Source: Pseudomonas sp. B21-028 (GTDB lineage: Bacteria; Pseudomonadota; Gammaproteobacteria; Pseudomonadales; Pseudomonadaceae). Taken from it: a stretch of DNA of 64,000 bases. A program made the position numbers and the translations under genes. Position 1 is the first letter of the stretch. Each line of letters starts with the position of its first letter. Shown here one piece after another: positions 49,331 through 59,322 of the stretch. The stretch lies in the NCBI RefSeq assembly GCF_024749045.1, contig NZ_CP087184.1:1240001-1304000 (forward strand), read 5' to 3'. The notes under the pieces are model-generated. The model searched no databases. It worked only from the letters and a program-made list of their open reading frames with translations, and was not told the DNA's origin.

Positions 49331-50431
49331 ATGTTCCGCTATGCCTTGCCCCTCGCCCTGCCAGTCAGCCTGGCTTTTTTATTGTCTGCGTGTGGTCATG
49401 ACGAACCGGTGCCGGTCGCTGTGCGCCCCGCCATGGTCGTGAAGCCAGAGCCTTCGGCTCAGGCGACCGACAGCTACCCCGGAGAAGTGCGAGCCCGTTT
49501 CGAGCCGGACCTGGCGTTTCGCATTGGCGGTAAAGTGAGCCGACGACTGGTCGAAGAGGGGCAGCGGGTCAAGGCCAACCAACCGCTGGCCGAACTCGAT
49601 CCCCAGGACGTGCGCCTGCAACTGGAAGCGACCCGGGCCCAGGTGGCCGCCGCCGAGGCCAACCTGAACCTGGTGCGTGCCGAGCGTGATCGCTACAAGA
49701 CCTTGCTGGACCGGCAGATGGTCAGCCGTTCCCAGTACGACAATGCCGAGAACCTCTACCGCTCCGGCGCCGCGCGTCTGAAACAGATCCAGGCGGAGTT
49801 CGACGTCGCCAGTAATCAGGCCAGCTATTCGGTACTGCGGGCGCCCCAGGATGGCGTGGTCGCCCGGCGCTCGGTGGAAGTCGGCCAGGTGGTGCAGGCC
49901 GGGCAAACCGTCTTTACCCTCGCCACCGACGGCGAGCGTGAAGTGCTGATCAGCCTGCCGGAACAGAGTTTTGGTCGGTTCAAGATCGGCCAACCGGTTT
50001 CGGTGGAACTGTGGAGCCAGCCGGGCCAGCGTTTCAGTGGGCATATTCGCGAACTCTCGCCGGCCGCCGACCCCAAGTCCCGTACCTTCGCCGCCCGTGT
50101 CGCATTCACCGGGGGCAGCGTTCCGGCCGAGTTGGGCCAGAGCGCACGGGTGTTTATCCAGACCGTCGACAAGGTGCCGTTGTCGGTGCCGCTGTCAGCC
50201 CTGACGGCTGAGAACGGCGCGACGTATGTCTGGGTGGTCAACGCCAACAACACCTTGAAGAAAGTCCCGGTACGGGTCGGCGCCTTCGGTGAAAAGTCTG
50301 TGCCGGTGCTTGAGGGCCTCAGTGCCAATGACTGGGTGGTGGCAGCCGGCGTGCATGTGCTCCTCGACGGCCAGCAGGTACGGCCGGTGGATCGCTCCAA
50401 CCGCGTGGTCAACCTGGCGGCCAAGGAGTAA
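49331..50431 (+). CDS. mexJ: RND efflux periplasmic adaptor (MexJ-like)
   Basis: A 366-residue membrane fusion protein. Lipoprotein signal ends A-F-L-L-S-A-C (Cys about 21). The lipoyl half (G-G-K-V-S-R-R-L-V-E-E-G-Q-R-V) is followed by a coiled-coil hairpin (about 95 to 155), the second lipoyl half (L-R-A-P-Q-D-G-V-V-A-R) and beta-barrel domains. It bridges the RND pump to an outer-membrane channel. It lies seven bases before the pump gene. The symbol reflects locus position relative to P. aeruginosa mexJK. Confidence 0.9.
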   Translation: MFRYALPLALPVSLAFLLSACGHDEPVPVAVRPAMVVKPEPSAQATDSYPGEVRARFEPDLAFRIGGKVSRRLVEEGQRVKANQPLAELDPQDVRLQLEATRAQVAAAEANLNLVRAERDRYKTLLDRQMVSRSQYDNAENLYRSGAARLKQIQAEFDVASNQASYSVLRAPQDGVVARRSVEVGQVVQAGQTVFTLATDGEREVLISLPEQSFGRFKIGQPVSVELWSQPGQRFSGHIRELSPAADPKSRTFAARVAFTGGSVPAELGQSARVFIQTVDKVPLSVPLSALTAENGATYVWVVNANNTLKKVPVRVGAFGEKSVPVLEGLSANDWVVAAGVHVLLDGQQVRPVDRSNRVVNLAAKE

Positions 50432-50437
50432 TCCCCG

Positions 50438-53400
50438 ATGGGCTTCAATCTTTCCGAATGGGCGTTGCGTAACCGCCAGATCGTACTGTTCCTGATGCTG
50501 TTGCTGGCCGTAGTCGGCGCGCTTTCCTACACCAAGCTGGGTCAGAGCGAAGACCCGCCGTTCACTTTCAAGGCCATGGTCATCAGCACTAATTGGCCGG
50601 GGGCCACGGCCGAAGAAGTGTCGCGCCAGGTCACCGAGCGCATCGAAAAGAAGCTGATGGAGACCGGCGACTACGAGAAAATCGTCTCGTTTTCCCGTCC
50701 GGGCGAATCCCAGGTGACTTTCGCGGCCCGAGACTCCATGCATTCGGCGCAGATCCCCGAGCTGTGGTACCAGATCCGCAAGAAGATCAACGACATCCGC
50801 CACACCTTGCCCCAGGGTGTCCAGGGGCCGTTCTTCAACGATGAGTTCGGCACCACCTTCGGCAACATCTACGCGCTGACCGGCGACGGTTTCGACTACG
50901 GAGTGCTCAAGGACTATGCCGATCGTGTCCAGATCCAGCTGCAACGGGTCAAGGATGTGGGCAAGGTCGAGTTGCTCGGTCTGCAGGACGAGAAAATCTG
51001 GATCGAGCTGTCGAACGTCAAGCTGGCAACCCTCGGCCTGCCTTTGTCGGCGGTCCAGCAGGCTCTGGAAAAGCAGAACGCAGTCTCTACCGCTGGCTTT
51101 TTTGAAACTGGCAGCGAGCGTTTGCAGCTGCGGGTGTCGGGGAATTTCCAGACGGTAGAAGAGATCCGCAATTTCCCGATCCGGGTCGCCGACCGCACAT
51201 TCCGGATCGACGATGTGGCGGACGTGCGTCGCGGCTTCAACGAACCGCCAGCGCCCCGCATGCGCTTCATGGGCGAAGATGCCATTGGCCTGGCCGTGGC
51301 GATGAAGGAGGGGGGCGACATCCTGATCCTGGGCAAGGCGCTGGAAACCGAGTTTGCCCGGATCCAGAACAACCTGCCGGCCGGCATGCAGTTGCGCAAG
51401 GTGTCGGACCAGCCGGCGGCGGTGAAGACCGGCGTCGGTGAGTTCGTCCAGGTGCTGGTGGAAGCCCTGACGATCGTCTTGCTGGTGAGCTTCTTTTCCC
51501 TGGGGCTGCGCACCGGGATGGTGGTCGCCCTGGCGATTCCGCTGGTGCTGGCGATGACCTTCGCGGCGATGTATTACCTGGGGATCGGCCTGCACAAGAT
51601 CTCCCTGGGCGCGCTGGTGCTGGCGCTCGGGTTGCTGGTGGACGACGCGATCATTGCGGTGGAGATGATGGCGATCAAGATGGAGCAGGGCTTCGACCGG
51701 ATCAAGGCAGCCAGCTACGCCTGGACGAGCACGGCGTTCCCGATGCTCACCGGTACGTTGATCACGGCGGCGGGCTTCCTGCCGATCGCCACGGCGCAAT
51801 CGGGCACCGGCGAATATACCCGCTCGATTTTCCAGGTGGTGACCCTCGCATTGCTGGCGTCCTGGGTGGCTGCGGTGGTGTTCGTGCCCTACCTGGGGGA
51901 AAAGCTCCTGCCGGACCTGGCGAAAATTCATGCGGCCAAGCACGGCATCGATCACGGTCAGCACGACCCTTACGGCACCCCGTTCTACCAGCGGGTCCGG
52001 CGGTTGGTGGAGTGGTGCGTGCGTCGGCGCAAAACCGTCATCGCCTTGACCGTGCTGTTGTTCATCGGCTCGGTGATGCTGTTCCGTTTTGTCCCGCAGC
52101 AGTTCTTCCCGGCGTCGGGGCGGCTGGAATTGATGGTCGATCTGAAGCTGGAGGAAGGCGCCTCCCTGAGTAACACCGCCGAACAGGTCAAGCGTCTTGA
52201 GGCGTTGCTCAAGGATCACCCGGGCATCGACAATTACGTGGCTTATGTGGGTACCGGTTCGCCGCGTTTCTACCTGCCGCTGGATCAACAACTGCCGGCA
52301 CCGAGCTTTGCCCAGTTCGTGGTGCTGGCCAAGACCATCGAAGACCGTGAGCCCCTGCGCAGCTGGTTGATCAGTACCCTGAACGAACAGTTCCCGACCA
52401 TGCGCTCCCGGGTTACGCGTCTGGAAAATGGCCCGCCCGTGGGTTATCCGGTGCAGTTCCGGGTGACCGGCGAGCACATTGAAGAAGTCCGTGCCCTGGC
52501 GCGGAAAGTGGCGACGAAGGTTCGCGAAAACCCCTACGTGACGAACGTGCACCTGGATTGGGAAGAACCGAGCAAAGTCGTGTACCTGAACGTCGACCAG
52601 GAGCGCGCCCGGGCCTTGGGCGTGAGCACCGCCGACCTGTCGAAGTTCCTGCAAAGCTCCCTTATCGGCTCCAGCGTGAGCCAGTACCGGGAGGACAACG
52701 AACTGATCGAGATCCTGTTGCGTGGCACGGTGCAGGAGCGCACCGAACTGACGCTGCTGCCGAGCCTGGCGGTGCCTACCGAGAATGGCCAGAGTGTCGC
52801 GCTGTCACAGATCGCGACGCTGGAATACGGCTTTGAAGAGGGTGTGATCTGGCATCGCAATCGCCTGCCCAGCGTGACGGTGCGGGCTGATATTTATGGT
52901 AAGGAACAACCGGCGTCCCTGGTGCAACAGATCTTCCCGACCCTGGGCCCGATTCGTGCGGAGTTGCCGGACGGTTACCTGTTGGAGGTCGGTGGCACGG
53001 TCGAGGATTCGACCCGAGGGCAGAAGTCGGTGAACGCCGGGGTACCGTTGTTCATCGTGGTGGTGCTGACCTTGCTGATGCTGCAACTGCGCAGTTTCTC
53101 ACGCACGGCCATGGTGTTTCTGACGGCGCCCCTGGGGCTGATTGGCGTCACGCTGTTCCTGCTGGTGTTCCGCCAGCCGTTCGGTTTCGTCGCCATGCTG
53201 GGCACCATCGCCTTGTCGGGGATGATCATGCGCAACTCGGTGATCCTGGTGGACCAGATCGAACAGGACATCGAGGCAGGGCTGACACCGTGGCAGGCGA
53301 TCATCGAAGCCACGGTGCGACGCTTCCGTCCGATCGTGCTCACCGCACTGGCGGCAGTGCTGGCAATGATTCCCCTGTCGCGCAGCCTGTTCTTCGGCCC

Positions 53401-53503
53401 GATGGCGGTGGCGATCATGGGCGGGCTGATCGTGGCGACGGCGTTGACGCTGCTCTTCCTCCCGGCGTTGTATGCGGCTTGGTTCAGGGTCAAGAAAACC
53501 TGA
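50438..53503 (+). CDS. mexK: RND efflux transporter (MexK-like)
   Basis: A 1021-residue proton-driven exporter with twelve membrane segments: one near the N-terminus (I-V-L-F-L-M-L-L-L-A-V-V), a large periplasmic domain, five segments around residues 340 to 540, a further segment, a second periplasmic domain and a final block. The proton-relay Asp pair is in L-L-V-D-D-A-I-I-A-V-E-M. It works with the adaptor before it; no outer-membrane channel gene is present in this locus, so it must borrow one. Confidence 0.93.
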   Translation: MGFNLSEWALRNRQIVLFLMLLLAVVGALSYTKLGQSEDPPFTFKAMVISTNWPGATAEEVSRQVTERIEKKLMETGDYEKIVSFSRPGESQVTFAARDSMHSAQIPELWYQIRKKINDIRHTLPQGVQGPFFNDEFGTTFGNIYALTGDGFDYGVLKDYADRVQIQLQRVKDVGKVELLGLQDEKIWIELSNVKLATLGLPLSAVQQALEKQNAVSTAGFFETGSERLQLRVSGNFQTVEEIRNFPIRVADRTFRIDDVADVRRGFNEPPAPRMRFMGEDAIGLAVAMKEGGDILILGKALETEFARIQNNLPAGMQLRKVSDQPAAVKTGVGEFVQVLVEALTIVLLVSFFSLGLRTGMVVALAIPLVLAMTFAAMYYLGIGLHKISLGALVLALGLLVDDAIIAVEMMAIKMEQGFDRIKAASYAWTSTAFPMLTGTLITAAGFLPIATAQSGTGEYTRSIFQVVTLALLASWVAAVVFVPYLGEKLLPDLAKIHAAKHGIDHGQHDPYGTPFYQRVRRLVEWCVRRRKTVIALTVLLFIGSVMLFRFVPQQFFPASGRLELMVDLKLEEGASLSNTAEQVKRLEALLKDHPGIDNYVAYVGTGSPRFYLPLDQQLPAPSFAQFVVLAKTIEDREPLRSWLISTLNEQFPTMRSRVTRLENGPPVGYPVQFRVTGEHIEEVRALARKVATKVRENPYVTNVHLDWEEPSKVVYLNVDQERARALGVSTADLSKFLQSSLIGSSVSQYREDNELIEILLRGTVQERTELTLLPSLAVPTENGQSVALSQIATLEYGFEEGVIWHRNRLPSVTVRADIYGKEQPASLVQQIFPTLGPIRAELPDGYLLEVGGTVEDSTRGQKSVNAGVPLFIVVVLTLLMLQLRSFSRTAMVFLTAPLGLIGVTLFLLVFRQPFGFVAMLGTIALSGMIMRNSVILVDQIEQDIEAGLTPWQAIIEATVRRFRPIVLTALAAVLAMIPLSRSLFFGPMAVAIMGGLIVATALTLLFLPALYAAWFRVKKT

Positions 53504-53593
53504 CTGAGAGGCACATGTGGGAGCGAGCTTGCTCGCGATAGCGGTGGATCAGCTTGCATCGATGCTGTCTGTGCCACCGTCATCGCGGGCAAG

Positions 53594-53812
53594 CCCTAAT
53601 GCCAGTCAGTTAAGGGAAATAAGAGCTGTACATAACACTTGTGGCGAGGGGATTTATCCCCGCTGGGCTGCGCAGCAGCCCCAGACCAGTCAACCCAATC
53701 TGCCTGATGCACCGAGATATCAGGATTTAGGGCCGCTTCGCAGCCCAGCGGGGATAAATCCCCTCGCCACAGGGGCTGTGCGCTGGCCGCTCTTAACTGA
53801 CTGGCATTAGGG
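53594..53812. mobile_element. MITE-like element, 219 bp, perfect 21-bp inverted ends
   Basis: The left end CCCTAATGCCAGTCAGTTAA (+G) at 53594-53614 is exactly repeated in reverse complement at 53792-53812. Both sides are flanked by CAAG (53590-53593 and 53813-53816), a 4-base target duplication. There is no open reading frame of a transposase. The interior carries a family B palindrome (53640-53771). It is probably a non-autonomous derivative of an IS whose ends match these 21 bases. Confidence 0.8.
53640..53771. repeat. Family B palindrome inside the MITE-like element
   Basis: The arms TGTGGCGAGGGGATTTATCC and inverse are intact; inner arms read GGGCTGCGCAGCAGCCCC and GGGCCGCTTCGCAGCCC. Confidence 0.9.
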
Positions 53813-53843
53813 CAAGCCCTGCCCCCACAGTTGTTTACCGCAT

Positions 53844-54521
53844 TCAGAGGCTGCCAAACACCTTCTTCGCCAGGCTGGTGGCCGCGGCCGCCGGGTTCTG
53901 GCGAATCGCGGCTTCCTGCTTGCCGATCATTTCGAACAAGCCGTCCAGTGCCTGCTCGGTCACGTAGTTTTCGACGTTGGCGCTTTTGGCATCCAATACA
54001 CCGAACGTCGCGGCCTGGCCGGCAAAGGTATTGTATTTCTGGGCCAGGCCGACCTTGTCAGTGGCTTGCTTGACGATGGGCAGGAACTTGGCGCGGATCT
54101 GCTCGCGGCTGCTCTTGTTCAGGTACTGCGTCGCCGAATCATTGCCACCGCTCAAGATGCCCTTGGCGTCGTCCACGCTCATATTTTTCACGGCATTGAC
54201 CAGAATCGGCTGAGCCTGGACCACAGCAGTCTCGGCTGCCTGGTTCATGCTGGCTTCCAGTTGATCGACCTGATCACCCATGCCGAAGGCTTTCATCTTG
54301 CTGGCGACTTTGCCGAGTTTGCCCGGCAGTTCGATCTTCACTTCGGGGTTGTTGCTGAACCCTCCAGGCGTGCCCAGTTGTTTGACCGCCACTTGGGCGC
54401 CCTGGGTCAAGGCATCCTTGAGGCCACCCGTGGCATCTTTTTGCGACAGATCACCCAGGGACAGGGCCATGGCATTGGCACAGGCCAGCAGGCCGGCGAG
54501 CAGTAGAGTAGAGCGGAGCAT
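53844..54521 (-). CDS. DUF4197 protein, exported
   Basis: A 225-residue protein. A Sec signal ends at about residue 18 (A-N-A-M-A-L). The mature part carries the DUF4197 pattern (L-K-D-A-L-T-Q-G, V-K-I-E-L-P-G-K-L, and A-A-A-T-S-L-A-K-K-V-F-G-S-L at the end). It is probably periplasmic; no function known. It lies downstream of the YbaY-like lipoprotein gene on the same strand. Confidence 0.88.
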   Translation of the reverse strand: MLRSTLLLAGLLACANAMALSLGDLSQKDATGGLKDALTQGAQVAVKQLGTPGGFSNNPEVKIELPGKLGKVASKMKAFGMGDQVDQLEASMNQAAETAVVQAQPILVNAVKNMSVDDAKGILSGGNDSATQYLNKSSREQIRAKFLPIVKQATDKVGLAQKYNTFAGQAATFGVLDAKSANVENYVTEQALDGLFEMIGKQEAAIRQNPAAAATSLAKKVFGSL

Positions 54522-54551
54522 GACAGCGTCCTTGAAATGAATTGAAAGGGA

Positions 54552-54950
54552 TCAACGTGCAGGGTTGACGCGGATCTTCAACGGCTGCGGATCTTTGCCA
54601 TCGAGTTGCACGGTGTGTTGTTCGGTGCTGACGAACATCAATTGGCCGTCTGCTTCGATGCGGGCACTCACGGCATAACGATGGCCGGGTTTGACCTGGG
54701 ACGGATCATAACTGAGCTGGAATGGCAGCGGGACCTGTCCTTTGACCGGACCGCTCTGCTGATCGAGCACCACCGCCGGAGCATCGGCCAGGGACACGTC
54801 TTGCAGGCTCACGCTCAGGGTCGCGGTGGGTGGCAGGGCGATGCGTTGCAGATAGAACACTTCACCGTCGAGGTGGTGCTTGCTCGCCAGCGGCGCGCTG
54901 GAGCAGGCGCCGAGCAGTGCGGCAACGGCCAGCAGGATCATTTTTTTCAT
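54552..54950 (-). CDS. YbaY-family lipoprotein
   Basis: A 132-residue protein with a lipoprotein signal (L-L-G-A-C, Cys 16) and a beta-sandwich domain (G-E-V-F-Y-L-Q-R-I-A-L-P-P, L-P-F-Q-L-S-Y-D, Y-A-V-S-A-R-I). This is the YbaY/YscW fold of outer-membrane lipoproteins. It lies between plsB and the DUF4197 gene, about 50 bases from plsB and 30 from DUF4197, all on the minus strand. Confidence 0.85.
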   Translation of the reverse strand: MKKMILLAVAALLGACSSAPLASKHHLDGEVFYLQRIALPPTATLSVSLQDVSLADAPAVVLDQQSGPVKGQVPLPFQLSYDPSQVKPGHRYAVSARIEADGQLMFVSTEQHTVQLDGKDPQPLKIRVNPAR

Positions 54951-55002
54951 GGCGCAATTCCTTGTCTAAAGGCGCCAGGAAACAGCCTGGCGCCGGTGGG
55001 AA

Positions 55003-57504
55003 TCAGTCCTGGGTCACCGGAGCAACCTGATCCGCCGCATCTTCACTGCGATGCAACGCCACCTGGCGGATCGACAAACGAATCTCCGCCGGCAGCACCC
55101 GTTTGGCGGCGCCTTCGGCCAGTTCGCCCAGCAGCTCGTGATAGCTTAGCTTGCCTGCTTCGTCCCTGCGCAGAACGTCGAGGTCCAGCATCGTCTGGAT
55201 GAAATGGCGGAACAGGGTCTTGTCGAAGAATTCCGGTGCGTTCAGGCCATGCAGGATCGACAGGCGCTGGGCCATGACGGTGCAGAGGTCTTCCAGCTCT
55301 TCGGCGCTGATGCTGTTCTGGCCACTGTTGAGCAGCAGCGAGACAGTCATGTAAAAGCGTTGCAGGGCCTGGGCGATGCTCTTGGACAGCAGGGTCAGCA
55401 GCACGAAGTGCCGCGAACTCGGGGCCGGACGCAGGTACAAGTCATTTTCGAAACGCAGCAGGCCCTGTTCGACGAATGCTTCGAGCCACTGGTCGATCAC
55501 CTCGTCCAGTTGTTCCAGCGACCAGCGAATGAACAACTCCGATTGCAGGTACGGGTACAAGGCGTGGGTGTAGCGCAGGATCTGCTCGCGGCTCATGCGC
55601 GAAGCGCTCTGGAAGAAGCTCGCCAGCAACGCCGGCAGGGCGAAGATGTGCAGCACGTTGTTGCGGTAGTAGGTCATCAGCACCGCATTCTGCTCATCCA
55701 GGTACAGGATCTTGCCCAGGGCATCGTTCTGTTCCGACAGCAGGTCCATGCCTTTCACATGTTCGATCAACGCCCGGCCGTCCCCCTCGGGCAATGTGGT
55801 GTGGGGCGAATACGGTACCTTGCGCAGCAACGCCAGGTACAGGTCCAGCACCCGGGCCATGGCCTGATCGTCGAGTGCCAGGCGGCTGGTGGACAGCAGC
55901 GCCAGGGCCACGAGATTGACCGGGTTGATGGCGGCGGCTTCGTTCAGGTTCCGGGCCACGCGCTCACCCAGGCGATGGGTGGTCGCGTTGAGCCAGGCCG
56001 GCTTGAACTGCGGCCCCAGCTCCTGCTGGCGCCAATCCGGCTGTTCGCCATCAAGGAACTCGGCCAGTTTGATCGGTTCGCCGAAGTTCACCGCCACCTG
56101 GCCGAAGCGTTGCTTGAGGGCACCAATGACCTTGAAGATGTCGAAGATCGATTCCTTCTTCTTGCTGGCCCCGCGCAATTCACCCAGGTAGGTACGGCCT
56201 TCCAGCACCCGCTCATAGCCGATGTACACCGGTACGAACACGATGGGCGTGCGCGATGAACGCAGGAAGCTGCGCAGGGTGATGGCGAGCATGCCGGTCT
56301 TGGGTTGCAGCATGCGTCCGGTGCGCGAACGACCGCCCTCGACGAAGTACTCCACCGGAAAGCCCTTGGTGAACAATGTGTGCAGGTACTCATTGAACAC
56401 CGCGGTGTAGAGCGGGTTGCCCTTGAAGGTGCGGCGCATGAAGAACGCCCCGCCACGGCGCAGCAGGCTGCCGATCACCGGCATGTTGAGGTTGATGCCG
56501 GCGGCGATATGCGGCGGGGTCAGGCCATTGCGAAACAGCAGGTACGACAGCAGCAGGTAGTCGATGTGGCTGCGGTGGCACGGCACATAAATGACTTCAT
56601 GGCCCGGGGCGATGTCCTGCACGCCTTCGATATTGTTGACCTTGATGCCATCGTAGATCTTGTTCCAGAACCAGCTCAGCACCACTTCCAGGAAGCGAAT
56701 GGCGGTGTAGGTGTAATCCGAGGCGATTTCGTTGCCGTAGCGCAGGGCCAGGGCCTTGGCTTTTTCCGCCGAGATTTTTTCCCGCTCGGCCTCGTCGGCA
56801 ATCGCTTGCTTGACCAAGGGCTGGTTCACCAGGCCCTTGACCAGGTTGCGTCGATGAGAAAGGTCGGGGCCGATGACCGCCGCCTTCAGGTTGCGGAAAT
56901 GCACCCGCAGGATCCGCTGAGCCATGCGCACGGTGCGTTCGTGGCCTTTGTCGTGCTCGATCAGTTCCTGCAAGTGGATAGGCGCGGAAAACTGCACGCG
57001 GGTCTTGCGTCCCAGGATCATGATGCTCAACAGGCGACGCAGGCGTCCGGTGACGGCCCAGCTGTCGGCGAACAGCAGTTTCCACGGGCTGGACTCGCTG
57101 TCGGGCGACTGGCCCCAGAACACACTGACCGGAATGATCTGCGCGTCTTCGGCGGCGTCGTGGGTCAATACGTTGACCAGTCGCGTCAGGGTCGGTGGCG
57201 CGCCGCGCTTGTCCTGGCGCCCGAGCCAATCCGGCGCCGGCGTCAGGTAGAAGAACGCCGCCGGTTCCAGCAGGTTGCCCACCGACACCGGCAATACCGG
57301 GCGGGGCAGGCCGGCTTTGGTGCACTCGGTGTCGAGTACCGCCAGGTCAGTGAGCGAAGGATCTTGCAGGACGTAGAACACCGGACGACTGCGGTCGAGG
57401 TTGAGGGTAAAGGACGACTGGTTGATCGTCTCTGAGCGAACCCAGAGGTACAACAGCCGGCGCAGGGTGCCAAACACAAGACGGCGGAACGGGGAGCGGG
57501 TCAT
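55003..57504 (-). CDS. plsB: Glycerol-3-phosphate 1-O-acyltransferase PlsB
   Basis: An 833-residue inner-membrane enzyme, the first step of phospholipid synthesis. The catalytic H-x4-D motif is in [11 protein letters not shown] (about 300 to 310). Other acyltransferase motifs are [18 protein letters not shown] and V-P-V-Y-I-G-Y. The ATG at 57504 begins the usual N-terminus (M-T-R-S-P-F-R-R); a further 22 upstream residues are open but untypical. It probably leads the unit with the lipoprotein and DUF4197 genes. Confidence 0.95.
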   Translation of the reverse strand: MTRSPFRRLVFGTLRRLLYLWVRSETINQSSFTLNLDRSRPVFYVLQDPSLTDLAVLDTECTKAGLPRPVLPVSVGNLLEPAAFFYLTPAPDWLGRQDKRGAPPTLTRLVNVLTHDAAEDAQIIPVSVFWGQSPDSESSPWKLLFADSWAVTGRLRRLLSIMILGRKTRVQFSAPIHLQELIEHDKGHERTVRMAQRILRVHFRNLKAAVIGPDLSHRRNLVKGLVNQPLVKQAIADEAEREKISAEKAKALALRYGNEIASDYTYTAIRFLEVVLSWFWNKIYDGIKVNNIEGVQDIAPGHEVIYVPCHRSHIDYLLLSYLLFRNGLTPPHIAAGINLNMPVIGSLLRRGGAFFMRRTFKGNPLYTAVFNEYLHTLFTKGFPVEYFVEGGRSRTGRMLQPKTGMLAITLRSFLRSSRTPIVFVPVYIGYERVLEGRTYLGELRGASKKKESIFDIFKVIGALKQRFGQVAVNFGEPIKLAEFLDGEQPDWRQQELGPQFKPAWLNATTHRLGERVARNLNEAAAINPVNLVALALLSTSRLALDDQAMARVLDLYLALLRKVPYSPHTTLPEGDGRALIEHVKGMDLLSEQNDALGKILYLDEQNAVLMTYYRNNVLHIFALPALLASFFQSASRMSREQILRYTHALYPYLQSELFIRWSLEQLDEVIDQWLEAFVEQGLLRFENDLYLRPAPSSRHFVLLTLLSKSIAQALQRFYMTVSLLLNSGQNSISAEELEDLCTVMAQRLSILHGLNAPEFFDKTLFRHFIQTMLDLDVLRRDEAGKLSYHELLGELAEGAAKRVLPAEIRLSIRQVALHRSEDAADQVAPVTQD

Positions 57505-57728
57505 ACGGCTTCTGCATGAGTGGATAAGATAAACGGTCGCTAGTGTGCCGGATTCGTCGAAAATCGGCAAAAAAGCACCGAAGTAAAGTCAGTTGAGAGT
57601 TTTTCCCGGTGTCATATACTCGGCGGGTTACTGCCCAGGCCTCCCCGTGGACGGCCAGACGGTGGCGAAGGTTCGTACGGCTTGGCAAACAGAAGCCGAC
57701 TTAACAATAAGAAATGGGAGTGAGCATC

Positions 57729-57938
57729 ATGGCTGCACGCGAGACCGGCAATGTGAAGTGGTTCAATGACGCCAAGGGATACGGCTTCATCCAGCGCGAA
57801 GGCGGGGCGGATGTGTTCGTGCATTACCGCGCGATCCGCGGCGAAGGCCACCGTTCGTTGACCGAAGGCCAACAGGTCGAATACGCGGTGGTGGAAGGGC
57901 AGAAGGGCTTGCAGGCTGAGGATGTGGTGGGGTTGTAA
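57729..57938 (+). CDS. Cold-shock domain protein
   Basis: A 69-residue single-domain RNA-binding protein. RNP1 is K-G-Y-G-F-I (16 to 21) and RNP2 V-F-V-H-Y (29 to 33), with the N-terminal G-N-V-K-W-F-N-D. The ATG at 57729 has GGGAG eight bases upstream; the in-frame ATG at 57714 would overlap that site. A leader of up to 200 bases between plsB and this gene may carry the temperature-sensing structure common to csp genes, but none was traced. Confidence 0.92.
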   Translation: MAARETGNVKWFNDAKGYGFIQREGGADVFVHYRAIRGEGHRSLTEGQQVEYAVVEGQKGLQAEDVVGL

Positions 57939-57969
57939 CCCACTCTTCCAAAAACCACTGCAAACCCCT

Positions 57970-58057
57970 TGTGGGAGCGAGCCTGCTCGCGATAGCGGTA
58001 TATCAGGCAATACAAATCGACTGACATACCGCTATCGCGAGCAGGCTCGCTCCCACA
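57970..58057. repeat. Family A REP pair
   Basis: Arms TGTGGGAGCGAGCCTGCTCG and inverse, inner arms ATAGCGGTATATC / GACATACCGCTAT. It lies between the cold-shock gene and a convergent unknown gene. Confidence 0.9.
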
Positions 58058-58086
58058 TTTGGATCTGTTGAGGGCCTGAACCCCAA

Positions 58087-58464
58087 TCAGGCCGTCCTCC
58101 AGGTAATCTCTTCTTCCCCATCGGCACTGATGCGAATCCAGCGGTCGGCCGATTCCTCACCTTCCTCTTCCACCCACGAGCCGGGCGCGCAGCGCACTTC
58201 GACATTCAACGCGGCGAACGCGGCGCGGGCGCAGGCGATGTCGTCATCCCATGGGGTCCGATCGCTTTCCAGGTACAGGCTGTTCCATTTCCCCACGGCC
58301 TTGGGCAGCCAGGTCACCGGGATGTCGCCGGCCTTGCACTTGTAGGTCTGGCCTTTCTGGGTCCATTCGCTGCACGGGCCCAGCGCCTGGGTCAGCCAGG
58401 CGGCGACGGCCTTGTGGTCGACGTCGGCGTCTTTGAGGTAAATCTCGATATCGGGTTGGCGCAT
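58087..58464 (-). CDS. Hypothetical protein, 125 residues
   Basis: A small acidic protein beginning M-R-Q-P-D-I-E-I-Y-L-K-D-A-D, with a C-terminal E-E-E-G-E-E-S-A-D-R-W-I-R-I. No domain recognised; two cysteines (C-S-E-W and C-K-A-G) are close together near residues 31 and 43. The ATG at 58464 is preceded by GAGGA. It lies 48 bases downstream of rlmA on the same strand, so it may be expressed with rlmA and dapE. Confidence 0.75.
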   Translation of the reverse strand: MRQPDIEIYLKDADVDHKAVAAWLTQALGPCSEWTQKGQTYKCKAGDIPVTWLPKAVGKWNSLYLESDRTPWDDDIACARAAFAALNVEVRCAPGSWVEEEGEESADRWIRISADGEEEITWRTA

Positions 58465-58512
58465 GGATATCCTCACTGCGGTCTTGAAAAATCCATTCGC
58501 GGATTTGATCGG

Positions 58513-59322
58513 TTATTGAAGAACGAAATAATCGTAGCGCATCGACACCGTGACTTCGAACGGCTCAGCCTGCTCGATCACGCTGGCGCGGCGCTCGGCA
58601 CTGGCGCGCCAGCCGTGGGGCGTCATCGCCAGCAGGTTGGCGCGGTCCTGGCCGTGTTCGAGGACCAGCTTGAATTCCAGGGTTTCGCTGTGCTCCAGCG
58701 CCATGCCCGGAGGCACCAGGGCTAGATGCTTGTCATCGGTGTACTCGCGCACTTCGTCGTACAGGCGTTCGCGCAACTCCATCAGGTGGCCGCGGGTGGG
58801 GCCAACTTTCATCAGGCCACCACCGGGGCTGAGCAAACGCTTGGCCTCTTGCCAGTCCAGTGGACTGAACACGCTCGCCAGGAACTGGCAGCAGCCGTCC
58901 GCCAGCGGCACCCGCGCCATACTGGCGATCAACCAGGTCAGCTGTGGATTGCGTTTGCAGGCGCGCTTGACCGCCTCGCGGGAAATATCCAGGGCATAAC
59001 CATCGGCATCGGGCAGCGCGTCGGCGATCTGCGCGGTGTAATAGCCCTCGCCACAGCCGATGTCCAGCCAGCGGCCGGGGTTACGCTCAGCCGCCAGTTC
59101 GGCCAGGCGGCGGGCGACGGGGGCGTAGTGTCCGGCGTTGAGGAAGTCGCGGCGGGCTTCGACCATCGCCTGGTTGTCGCCGGGGTCGCGGCTGTTCTTG
59201 TGTTGCACCGGCAACAGGTTCAGGTAGCCCTGGCGGGCGCGGTCGAACCGATGCCCGGCCGGGCAGGCCACGCCGTTATCCACCGCGTTCAGCGGTTCAC
59301 TGCAGATCGGACACGCGAGCAT
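58513..59322 (-). CDS. rlmA: 23S rRNA (guanine-745-N1)-methyltransferase
   Basis: A 269-residue enzyme. An N-terminal zinc ribbon uses Cys4, Cys7, Cys20 and His24 (C-P-I-C, V-A-C-P-A-G-H). The SAM-binding motif is W-L-D-I-G-C-G-E-G-Y-Y. Both the metal ligands and the SAM site match RlmA. Its start overlaps the dapE stop by one base, so they are coupled. Confidence 0.92.
   Translation of the reverse strand: MLACPICSEPLNAVDNGVACPAGHRFDRARQGYLNLLPVQHKNSRDPGDNQAMVEARRDFLNAGHYAPVARRLAELAAERNPGRWLDIGCGEGYYTAQIADALPDADGYALDISREAVKRACKRNPQLTWLIASMARVPLADGCCQFLASVFSPLDWQEAKRLLSPGGGLMKVGPTRGHLMELRERLYDEVREYTDDKHLALVPPGMALEHSETLEFKLVLEHGQDRANLLAMTPHGWRASAERRASVIEQAEPFEVTVSMRYDYFVLQ

Larger units (their letters stand above)
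53518..53830. repeat. Family A REP split by a MITE-like insertion
   Basis: The REP starts TGTGGGAGCGAGCTTGCTCG (53516-53535) and its other arm (CATCGCGGGCAAG) is broken at 53593. It resumes after the insertion at about 53817 with CCCTGCCCCCACAG. Removing 53594-53816 restores an arm like that at 48512-48530. Confidence 0.85.

Noticed and set aside
50195..52654. Very long open frame (819 residues) antisense to the RND pump gene
   Set aside because: It is a shadow of a high-GC coding strand: composition is His/Arg/Gln-rich, no domain is visible, and the sense frame is a complete RND transporter.
53594..53812. Remnant of an IS with transposase
   Set aside because: No transposase-like frame in 219 bases; it fits a MITE-like element better.
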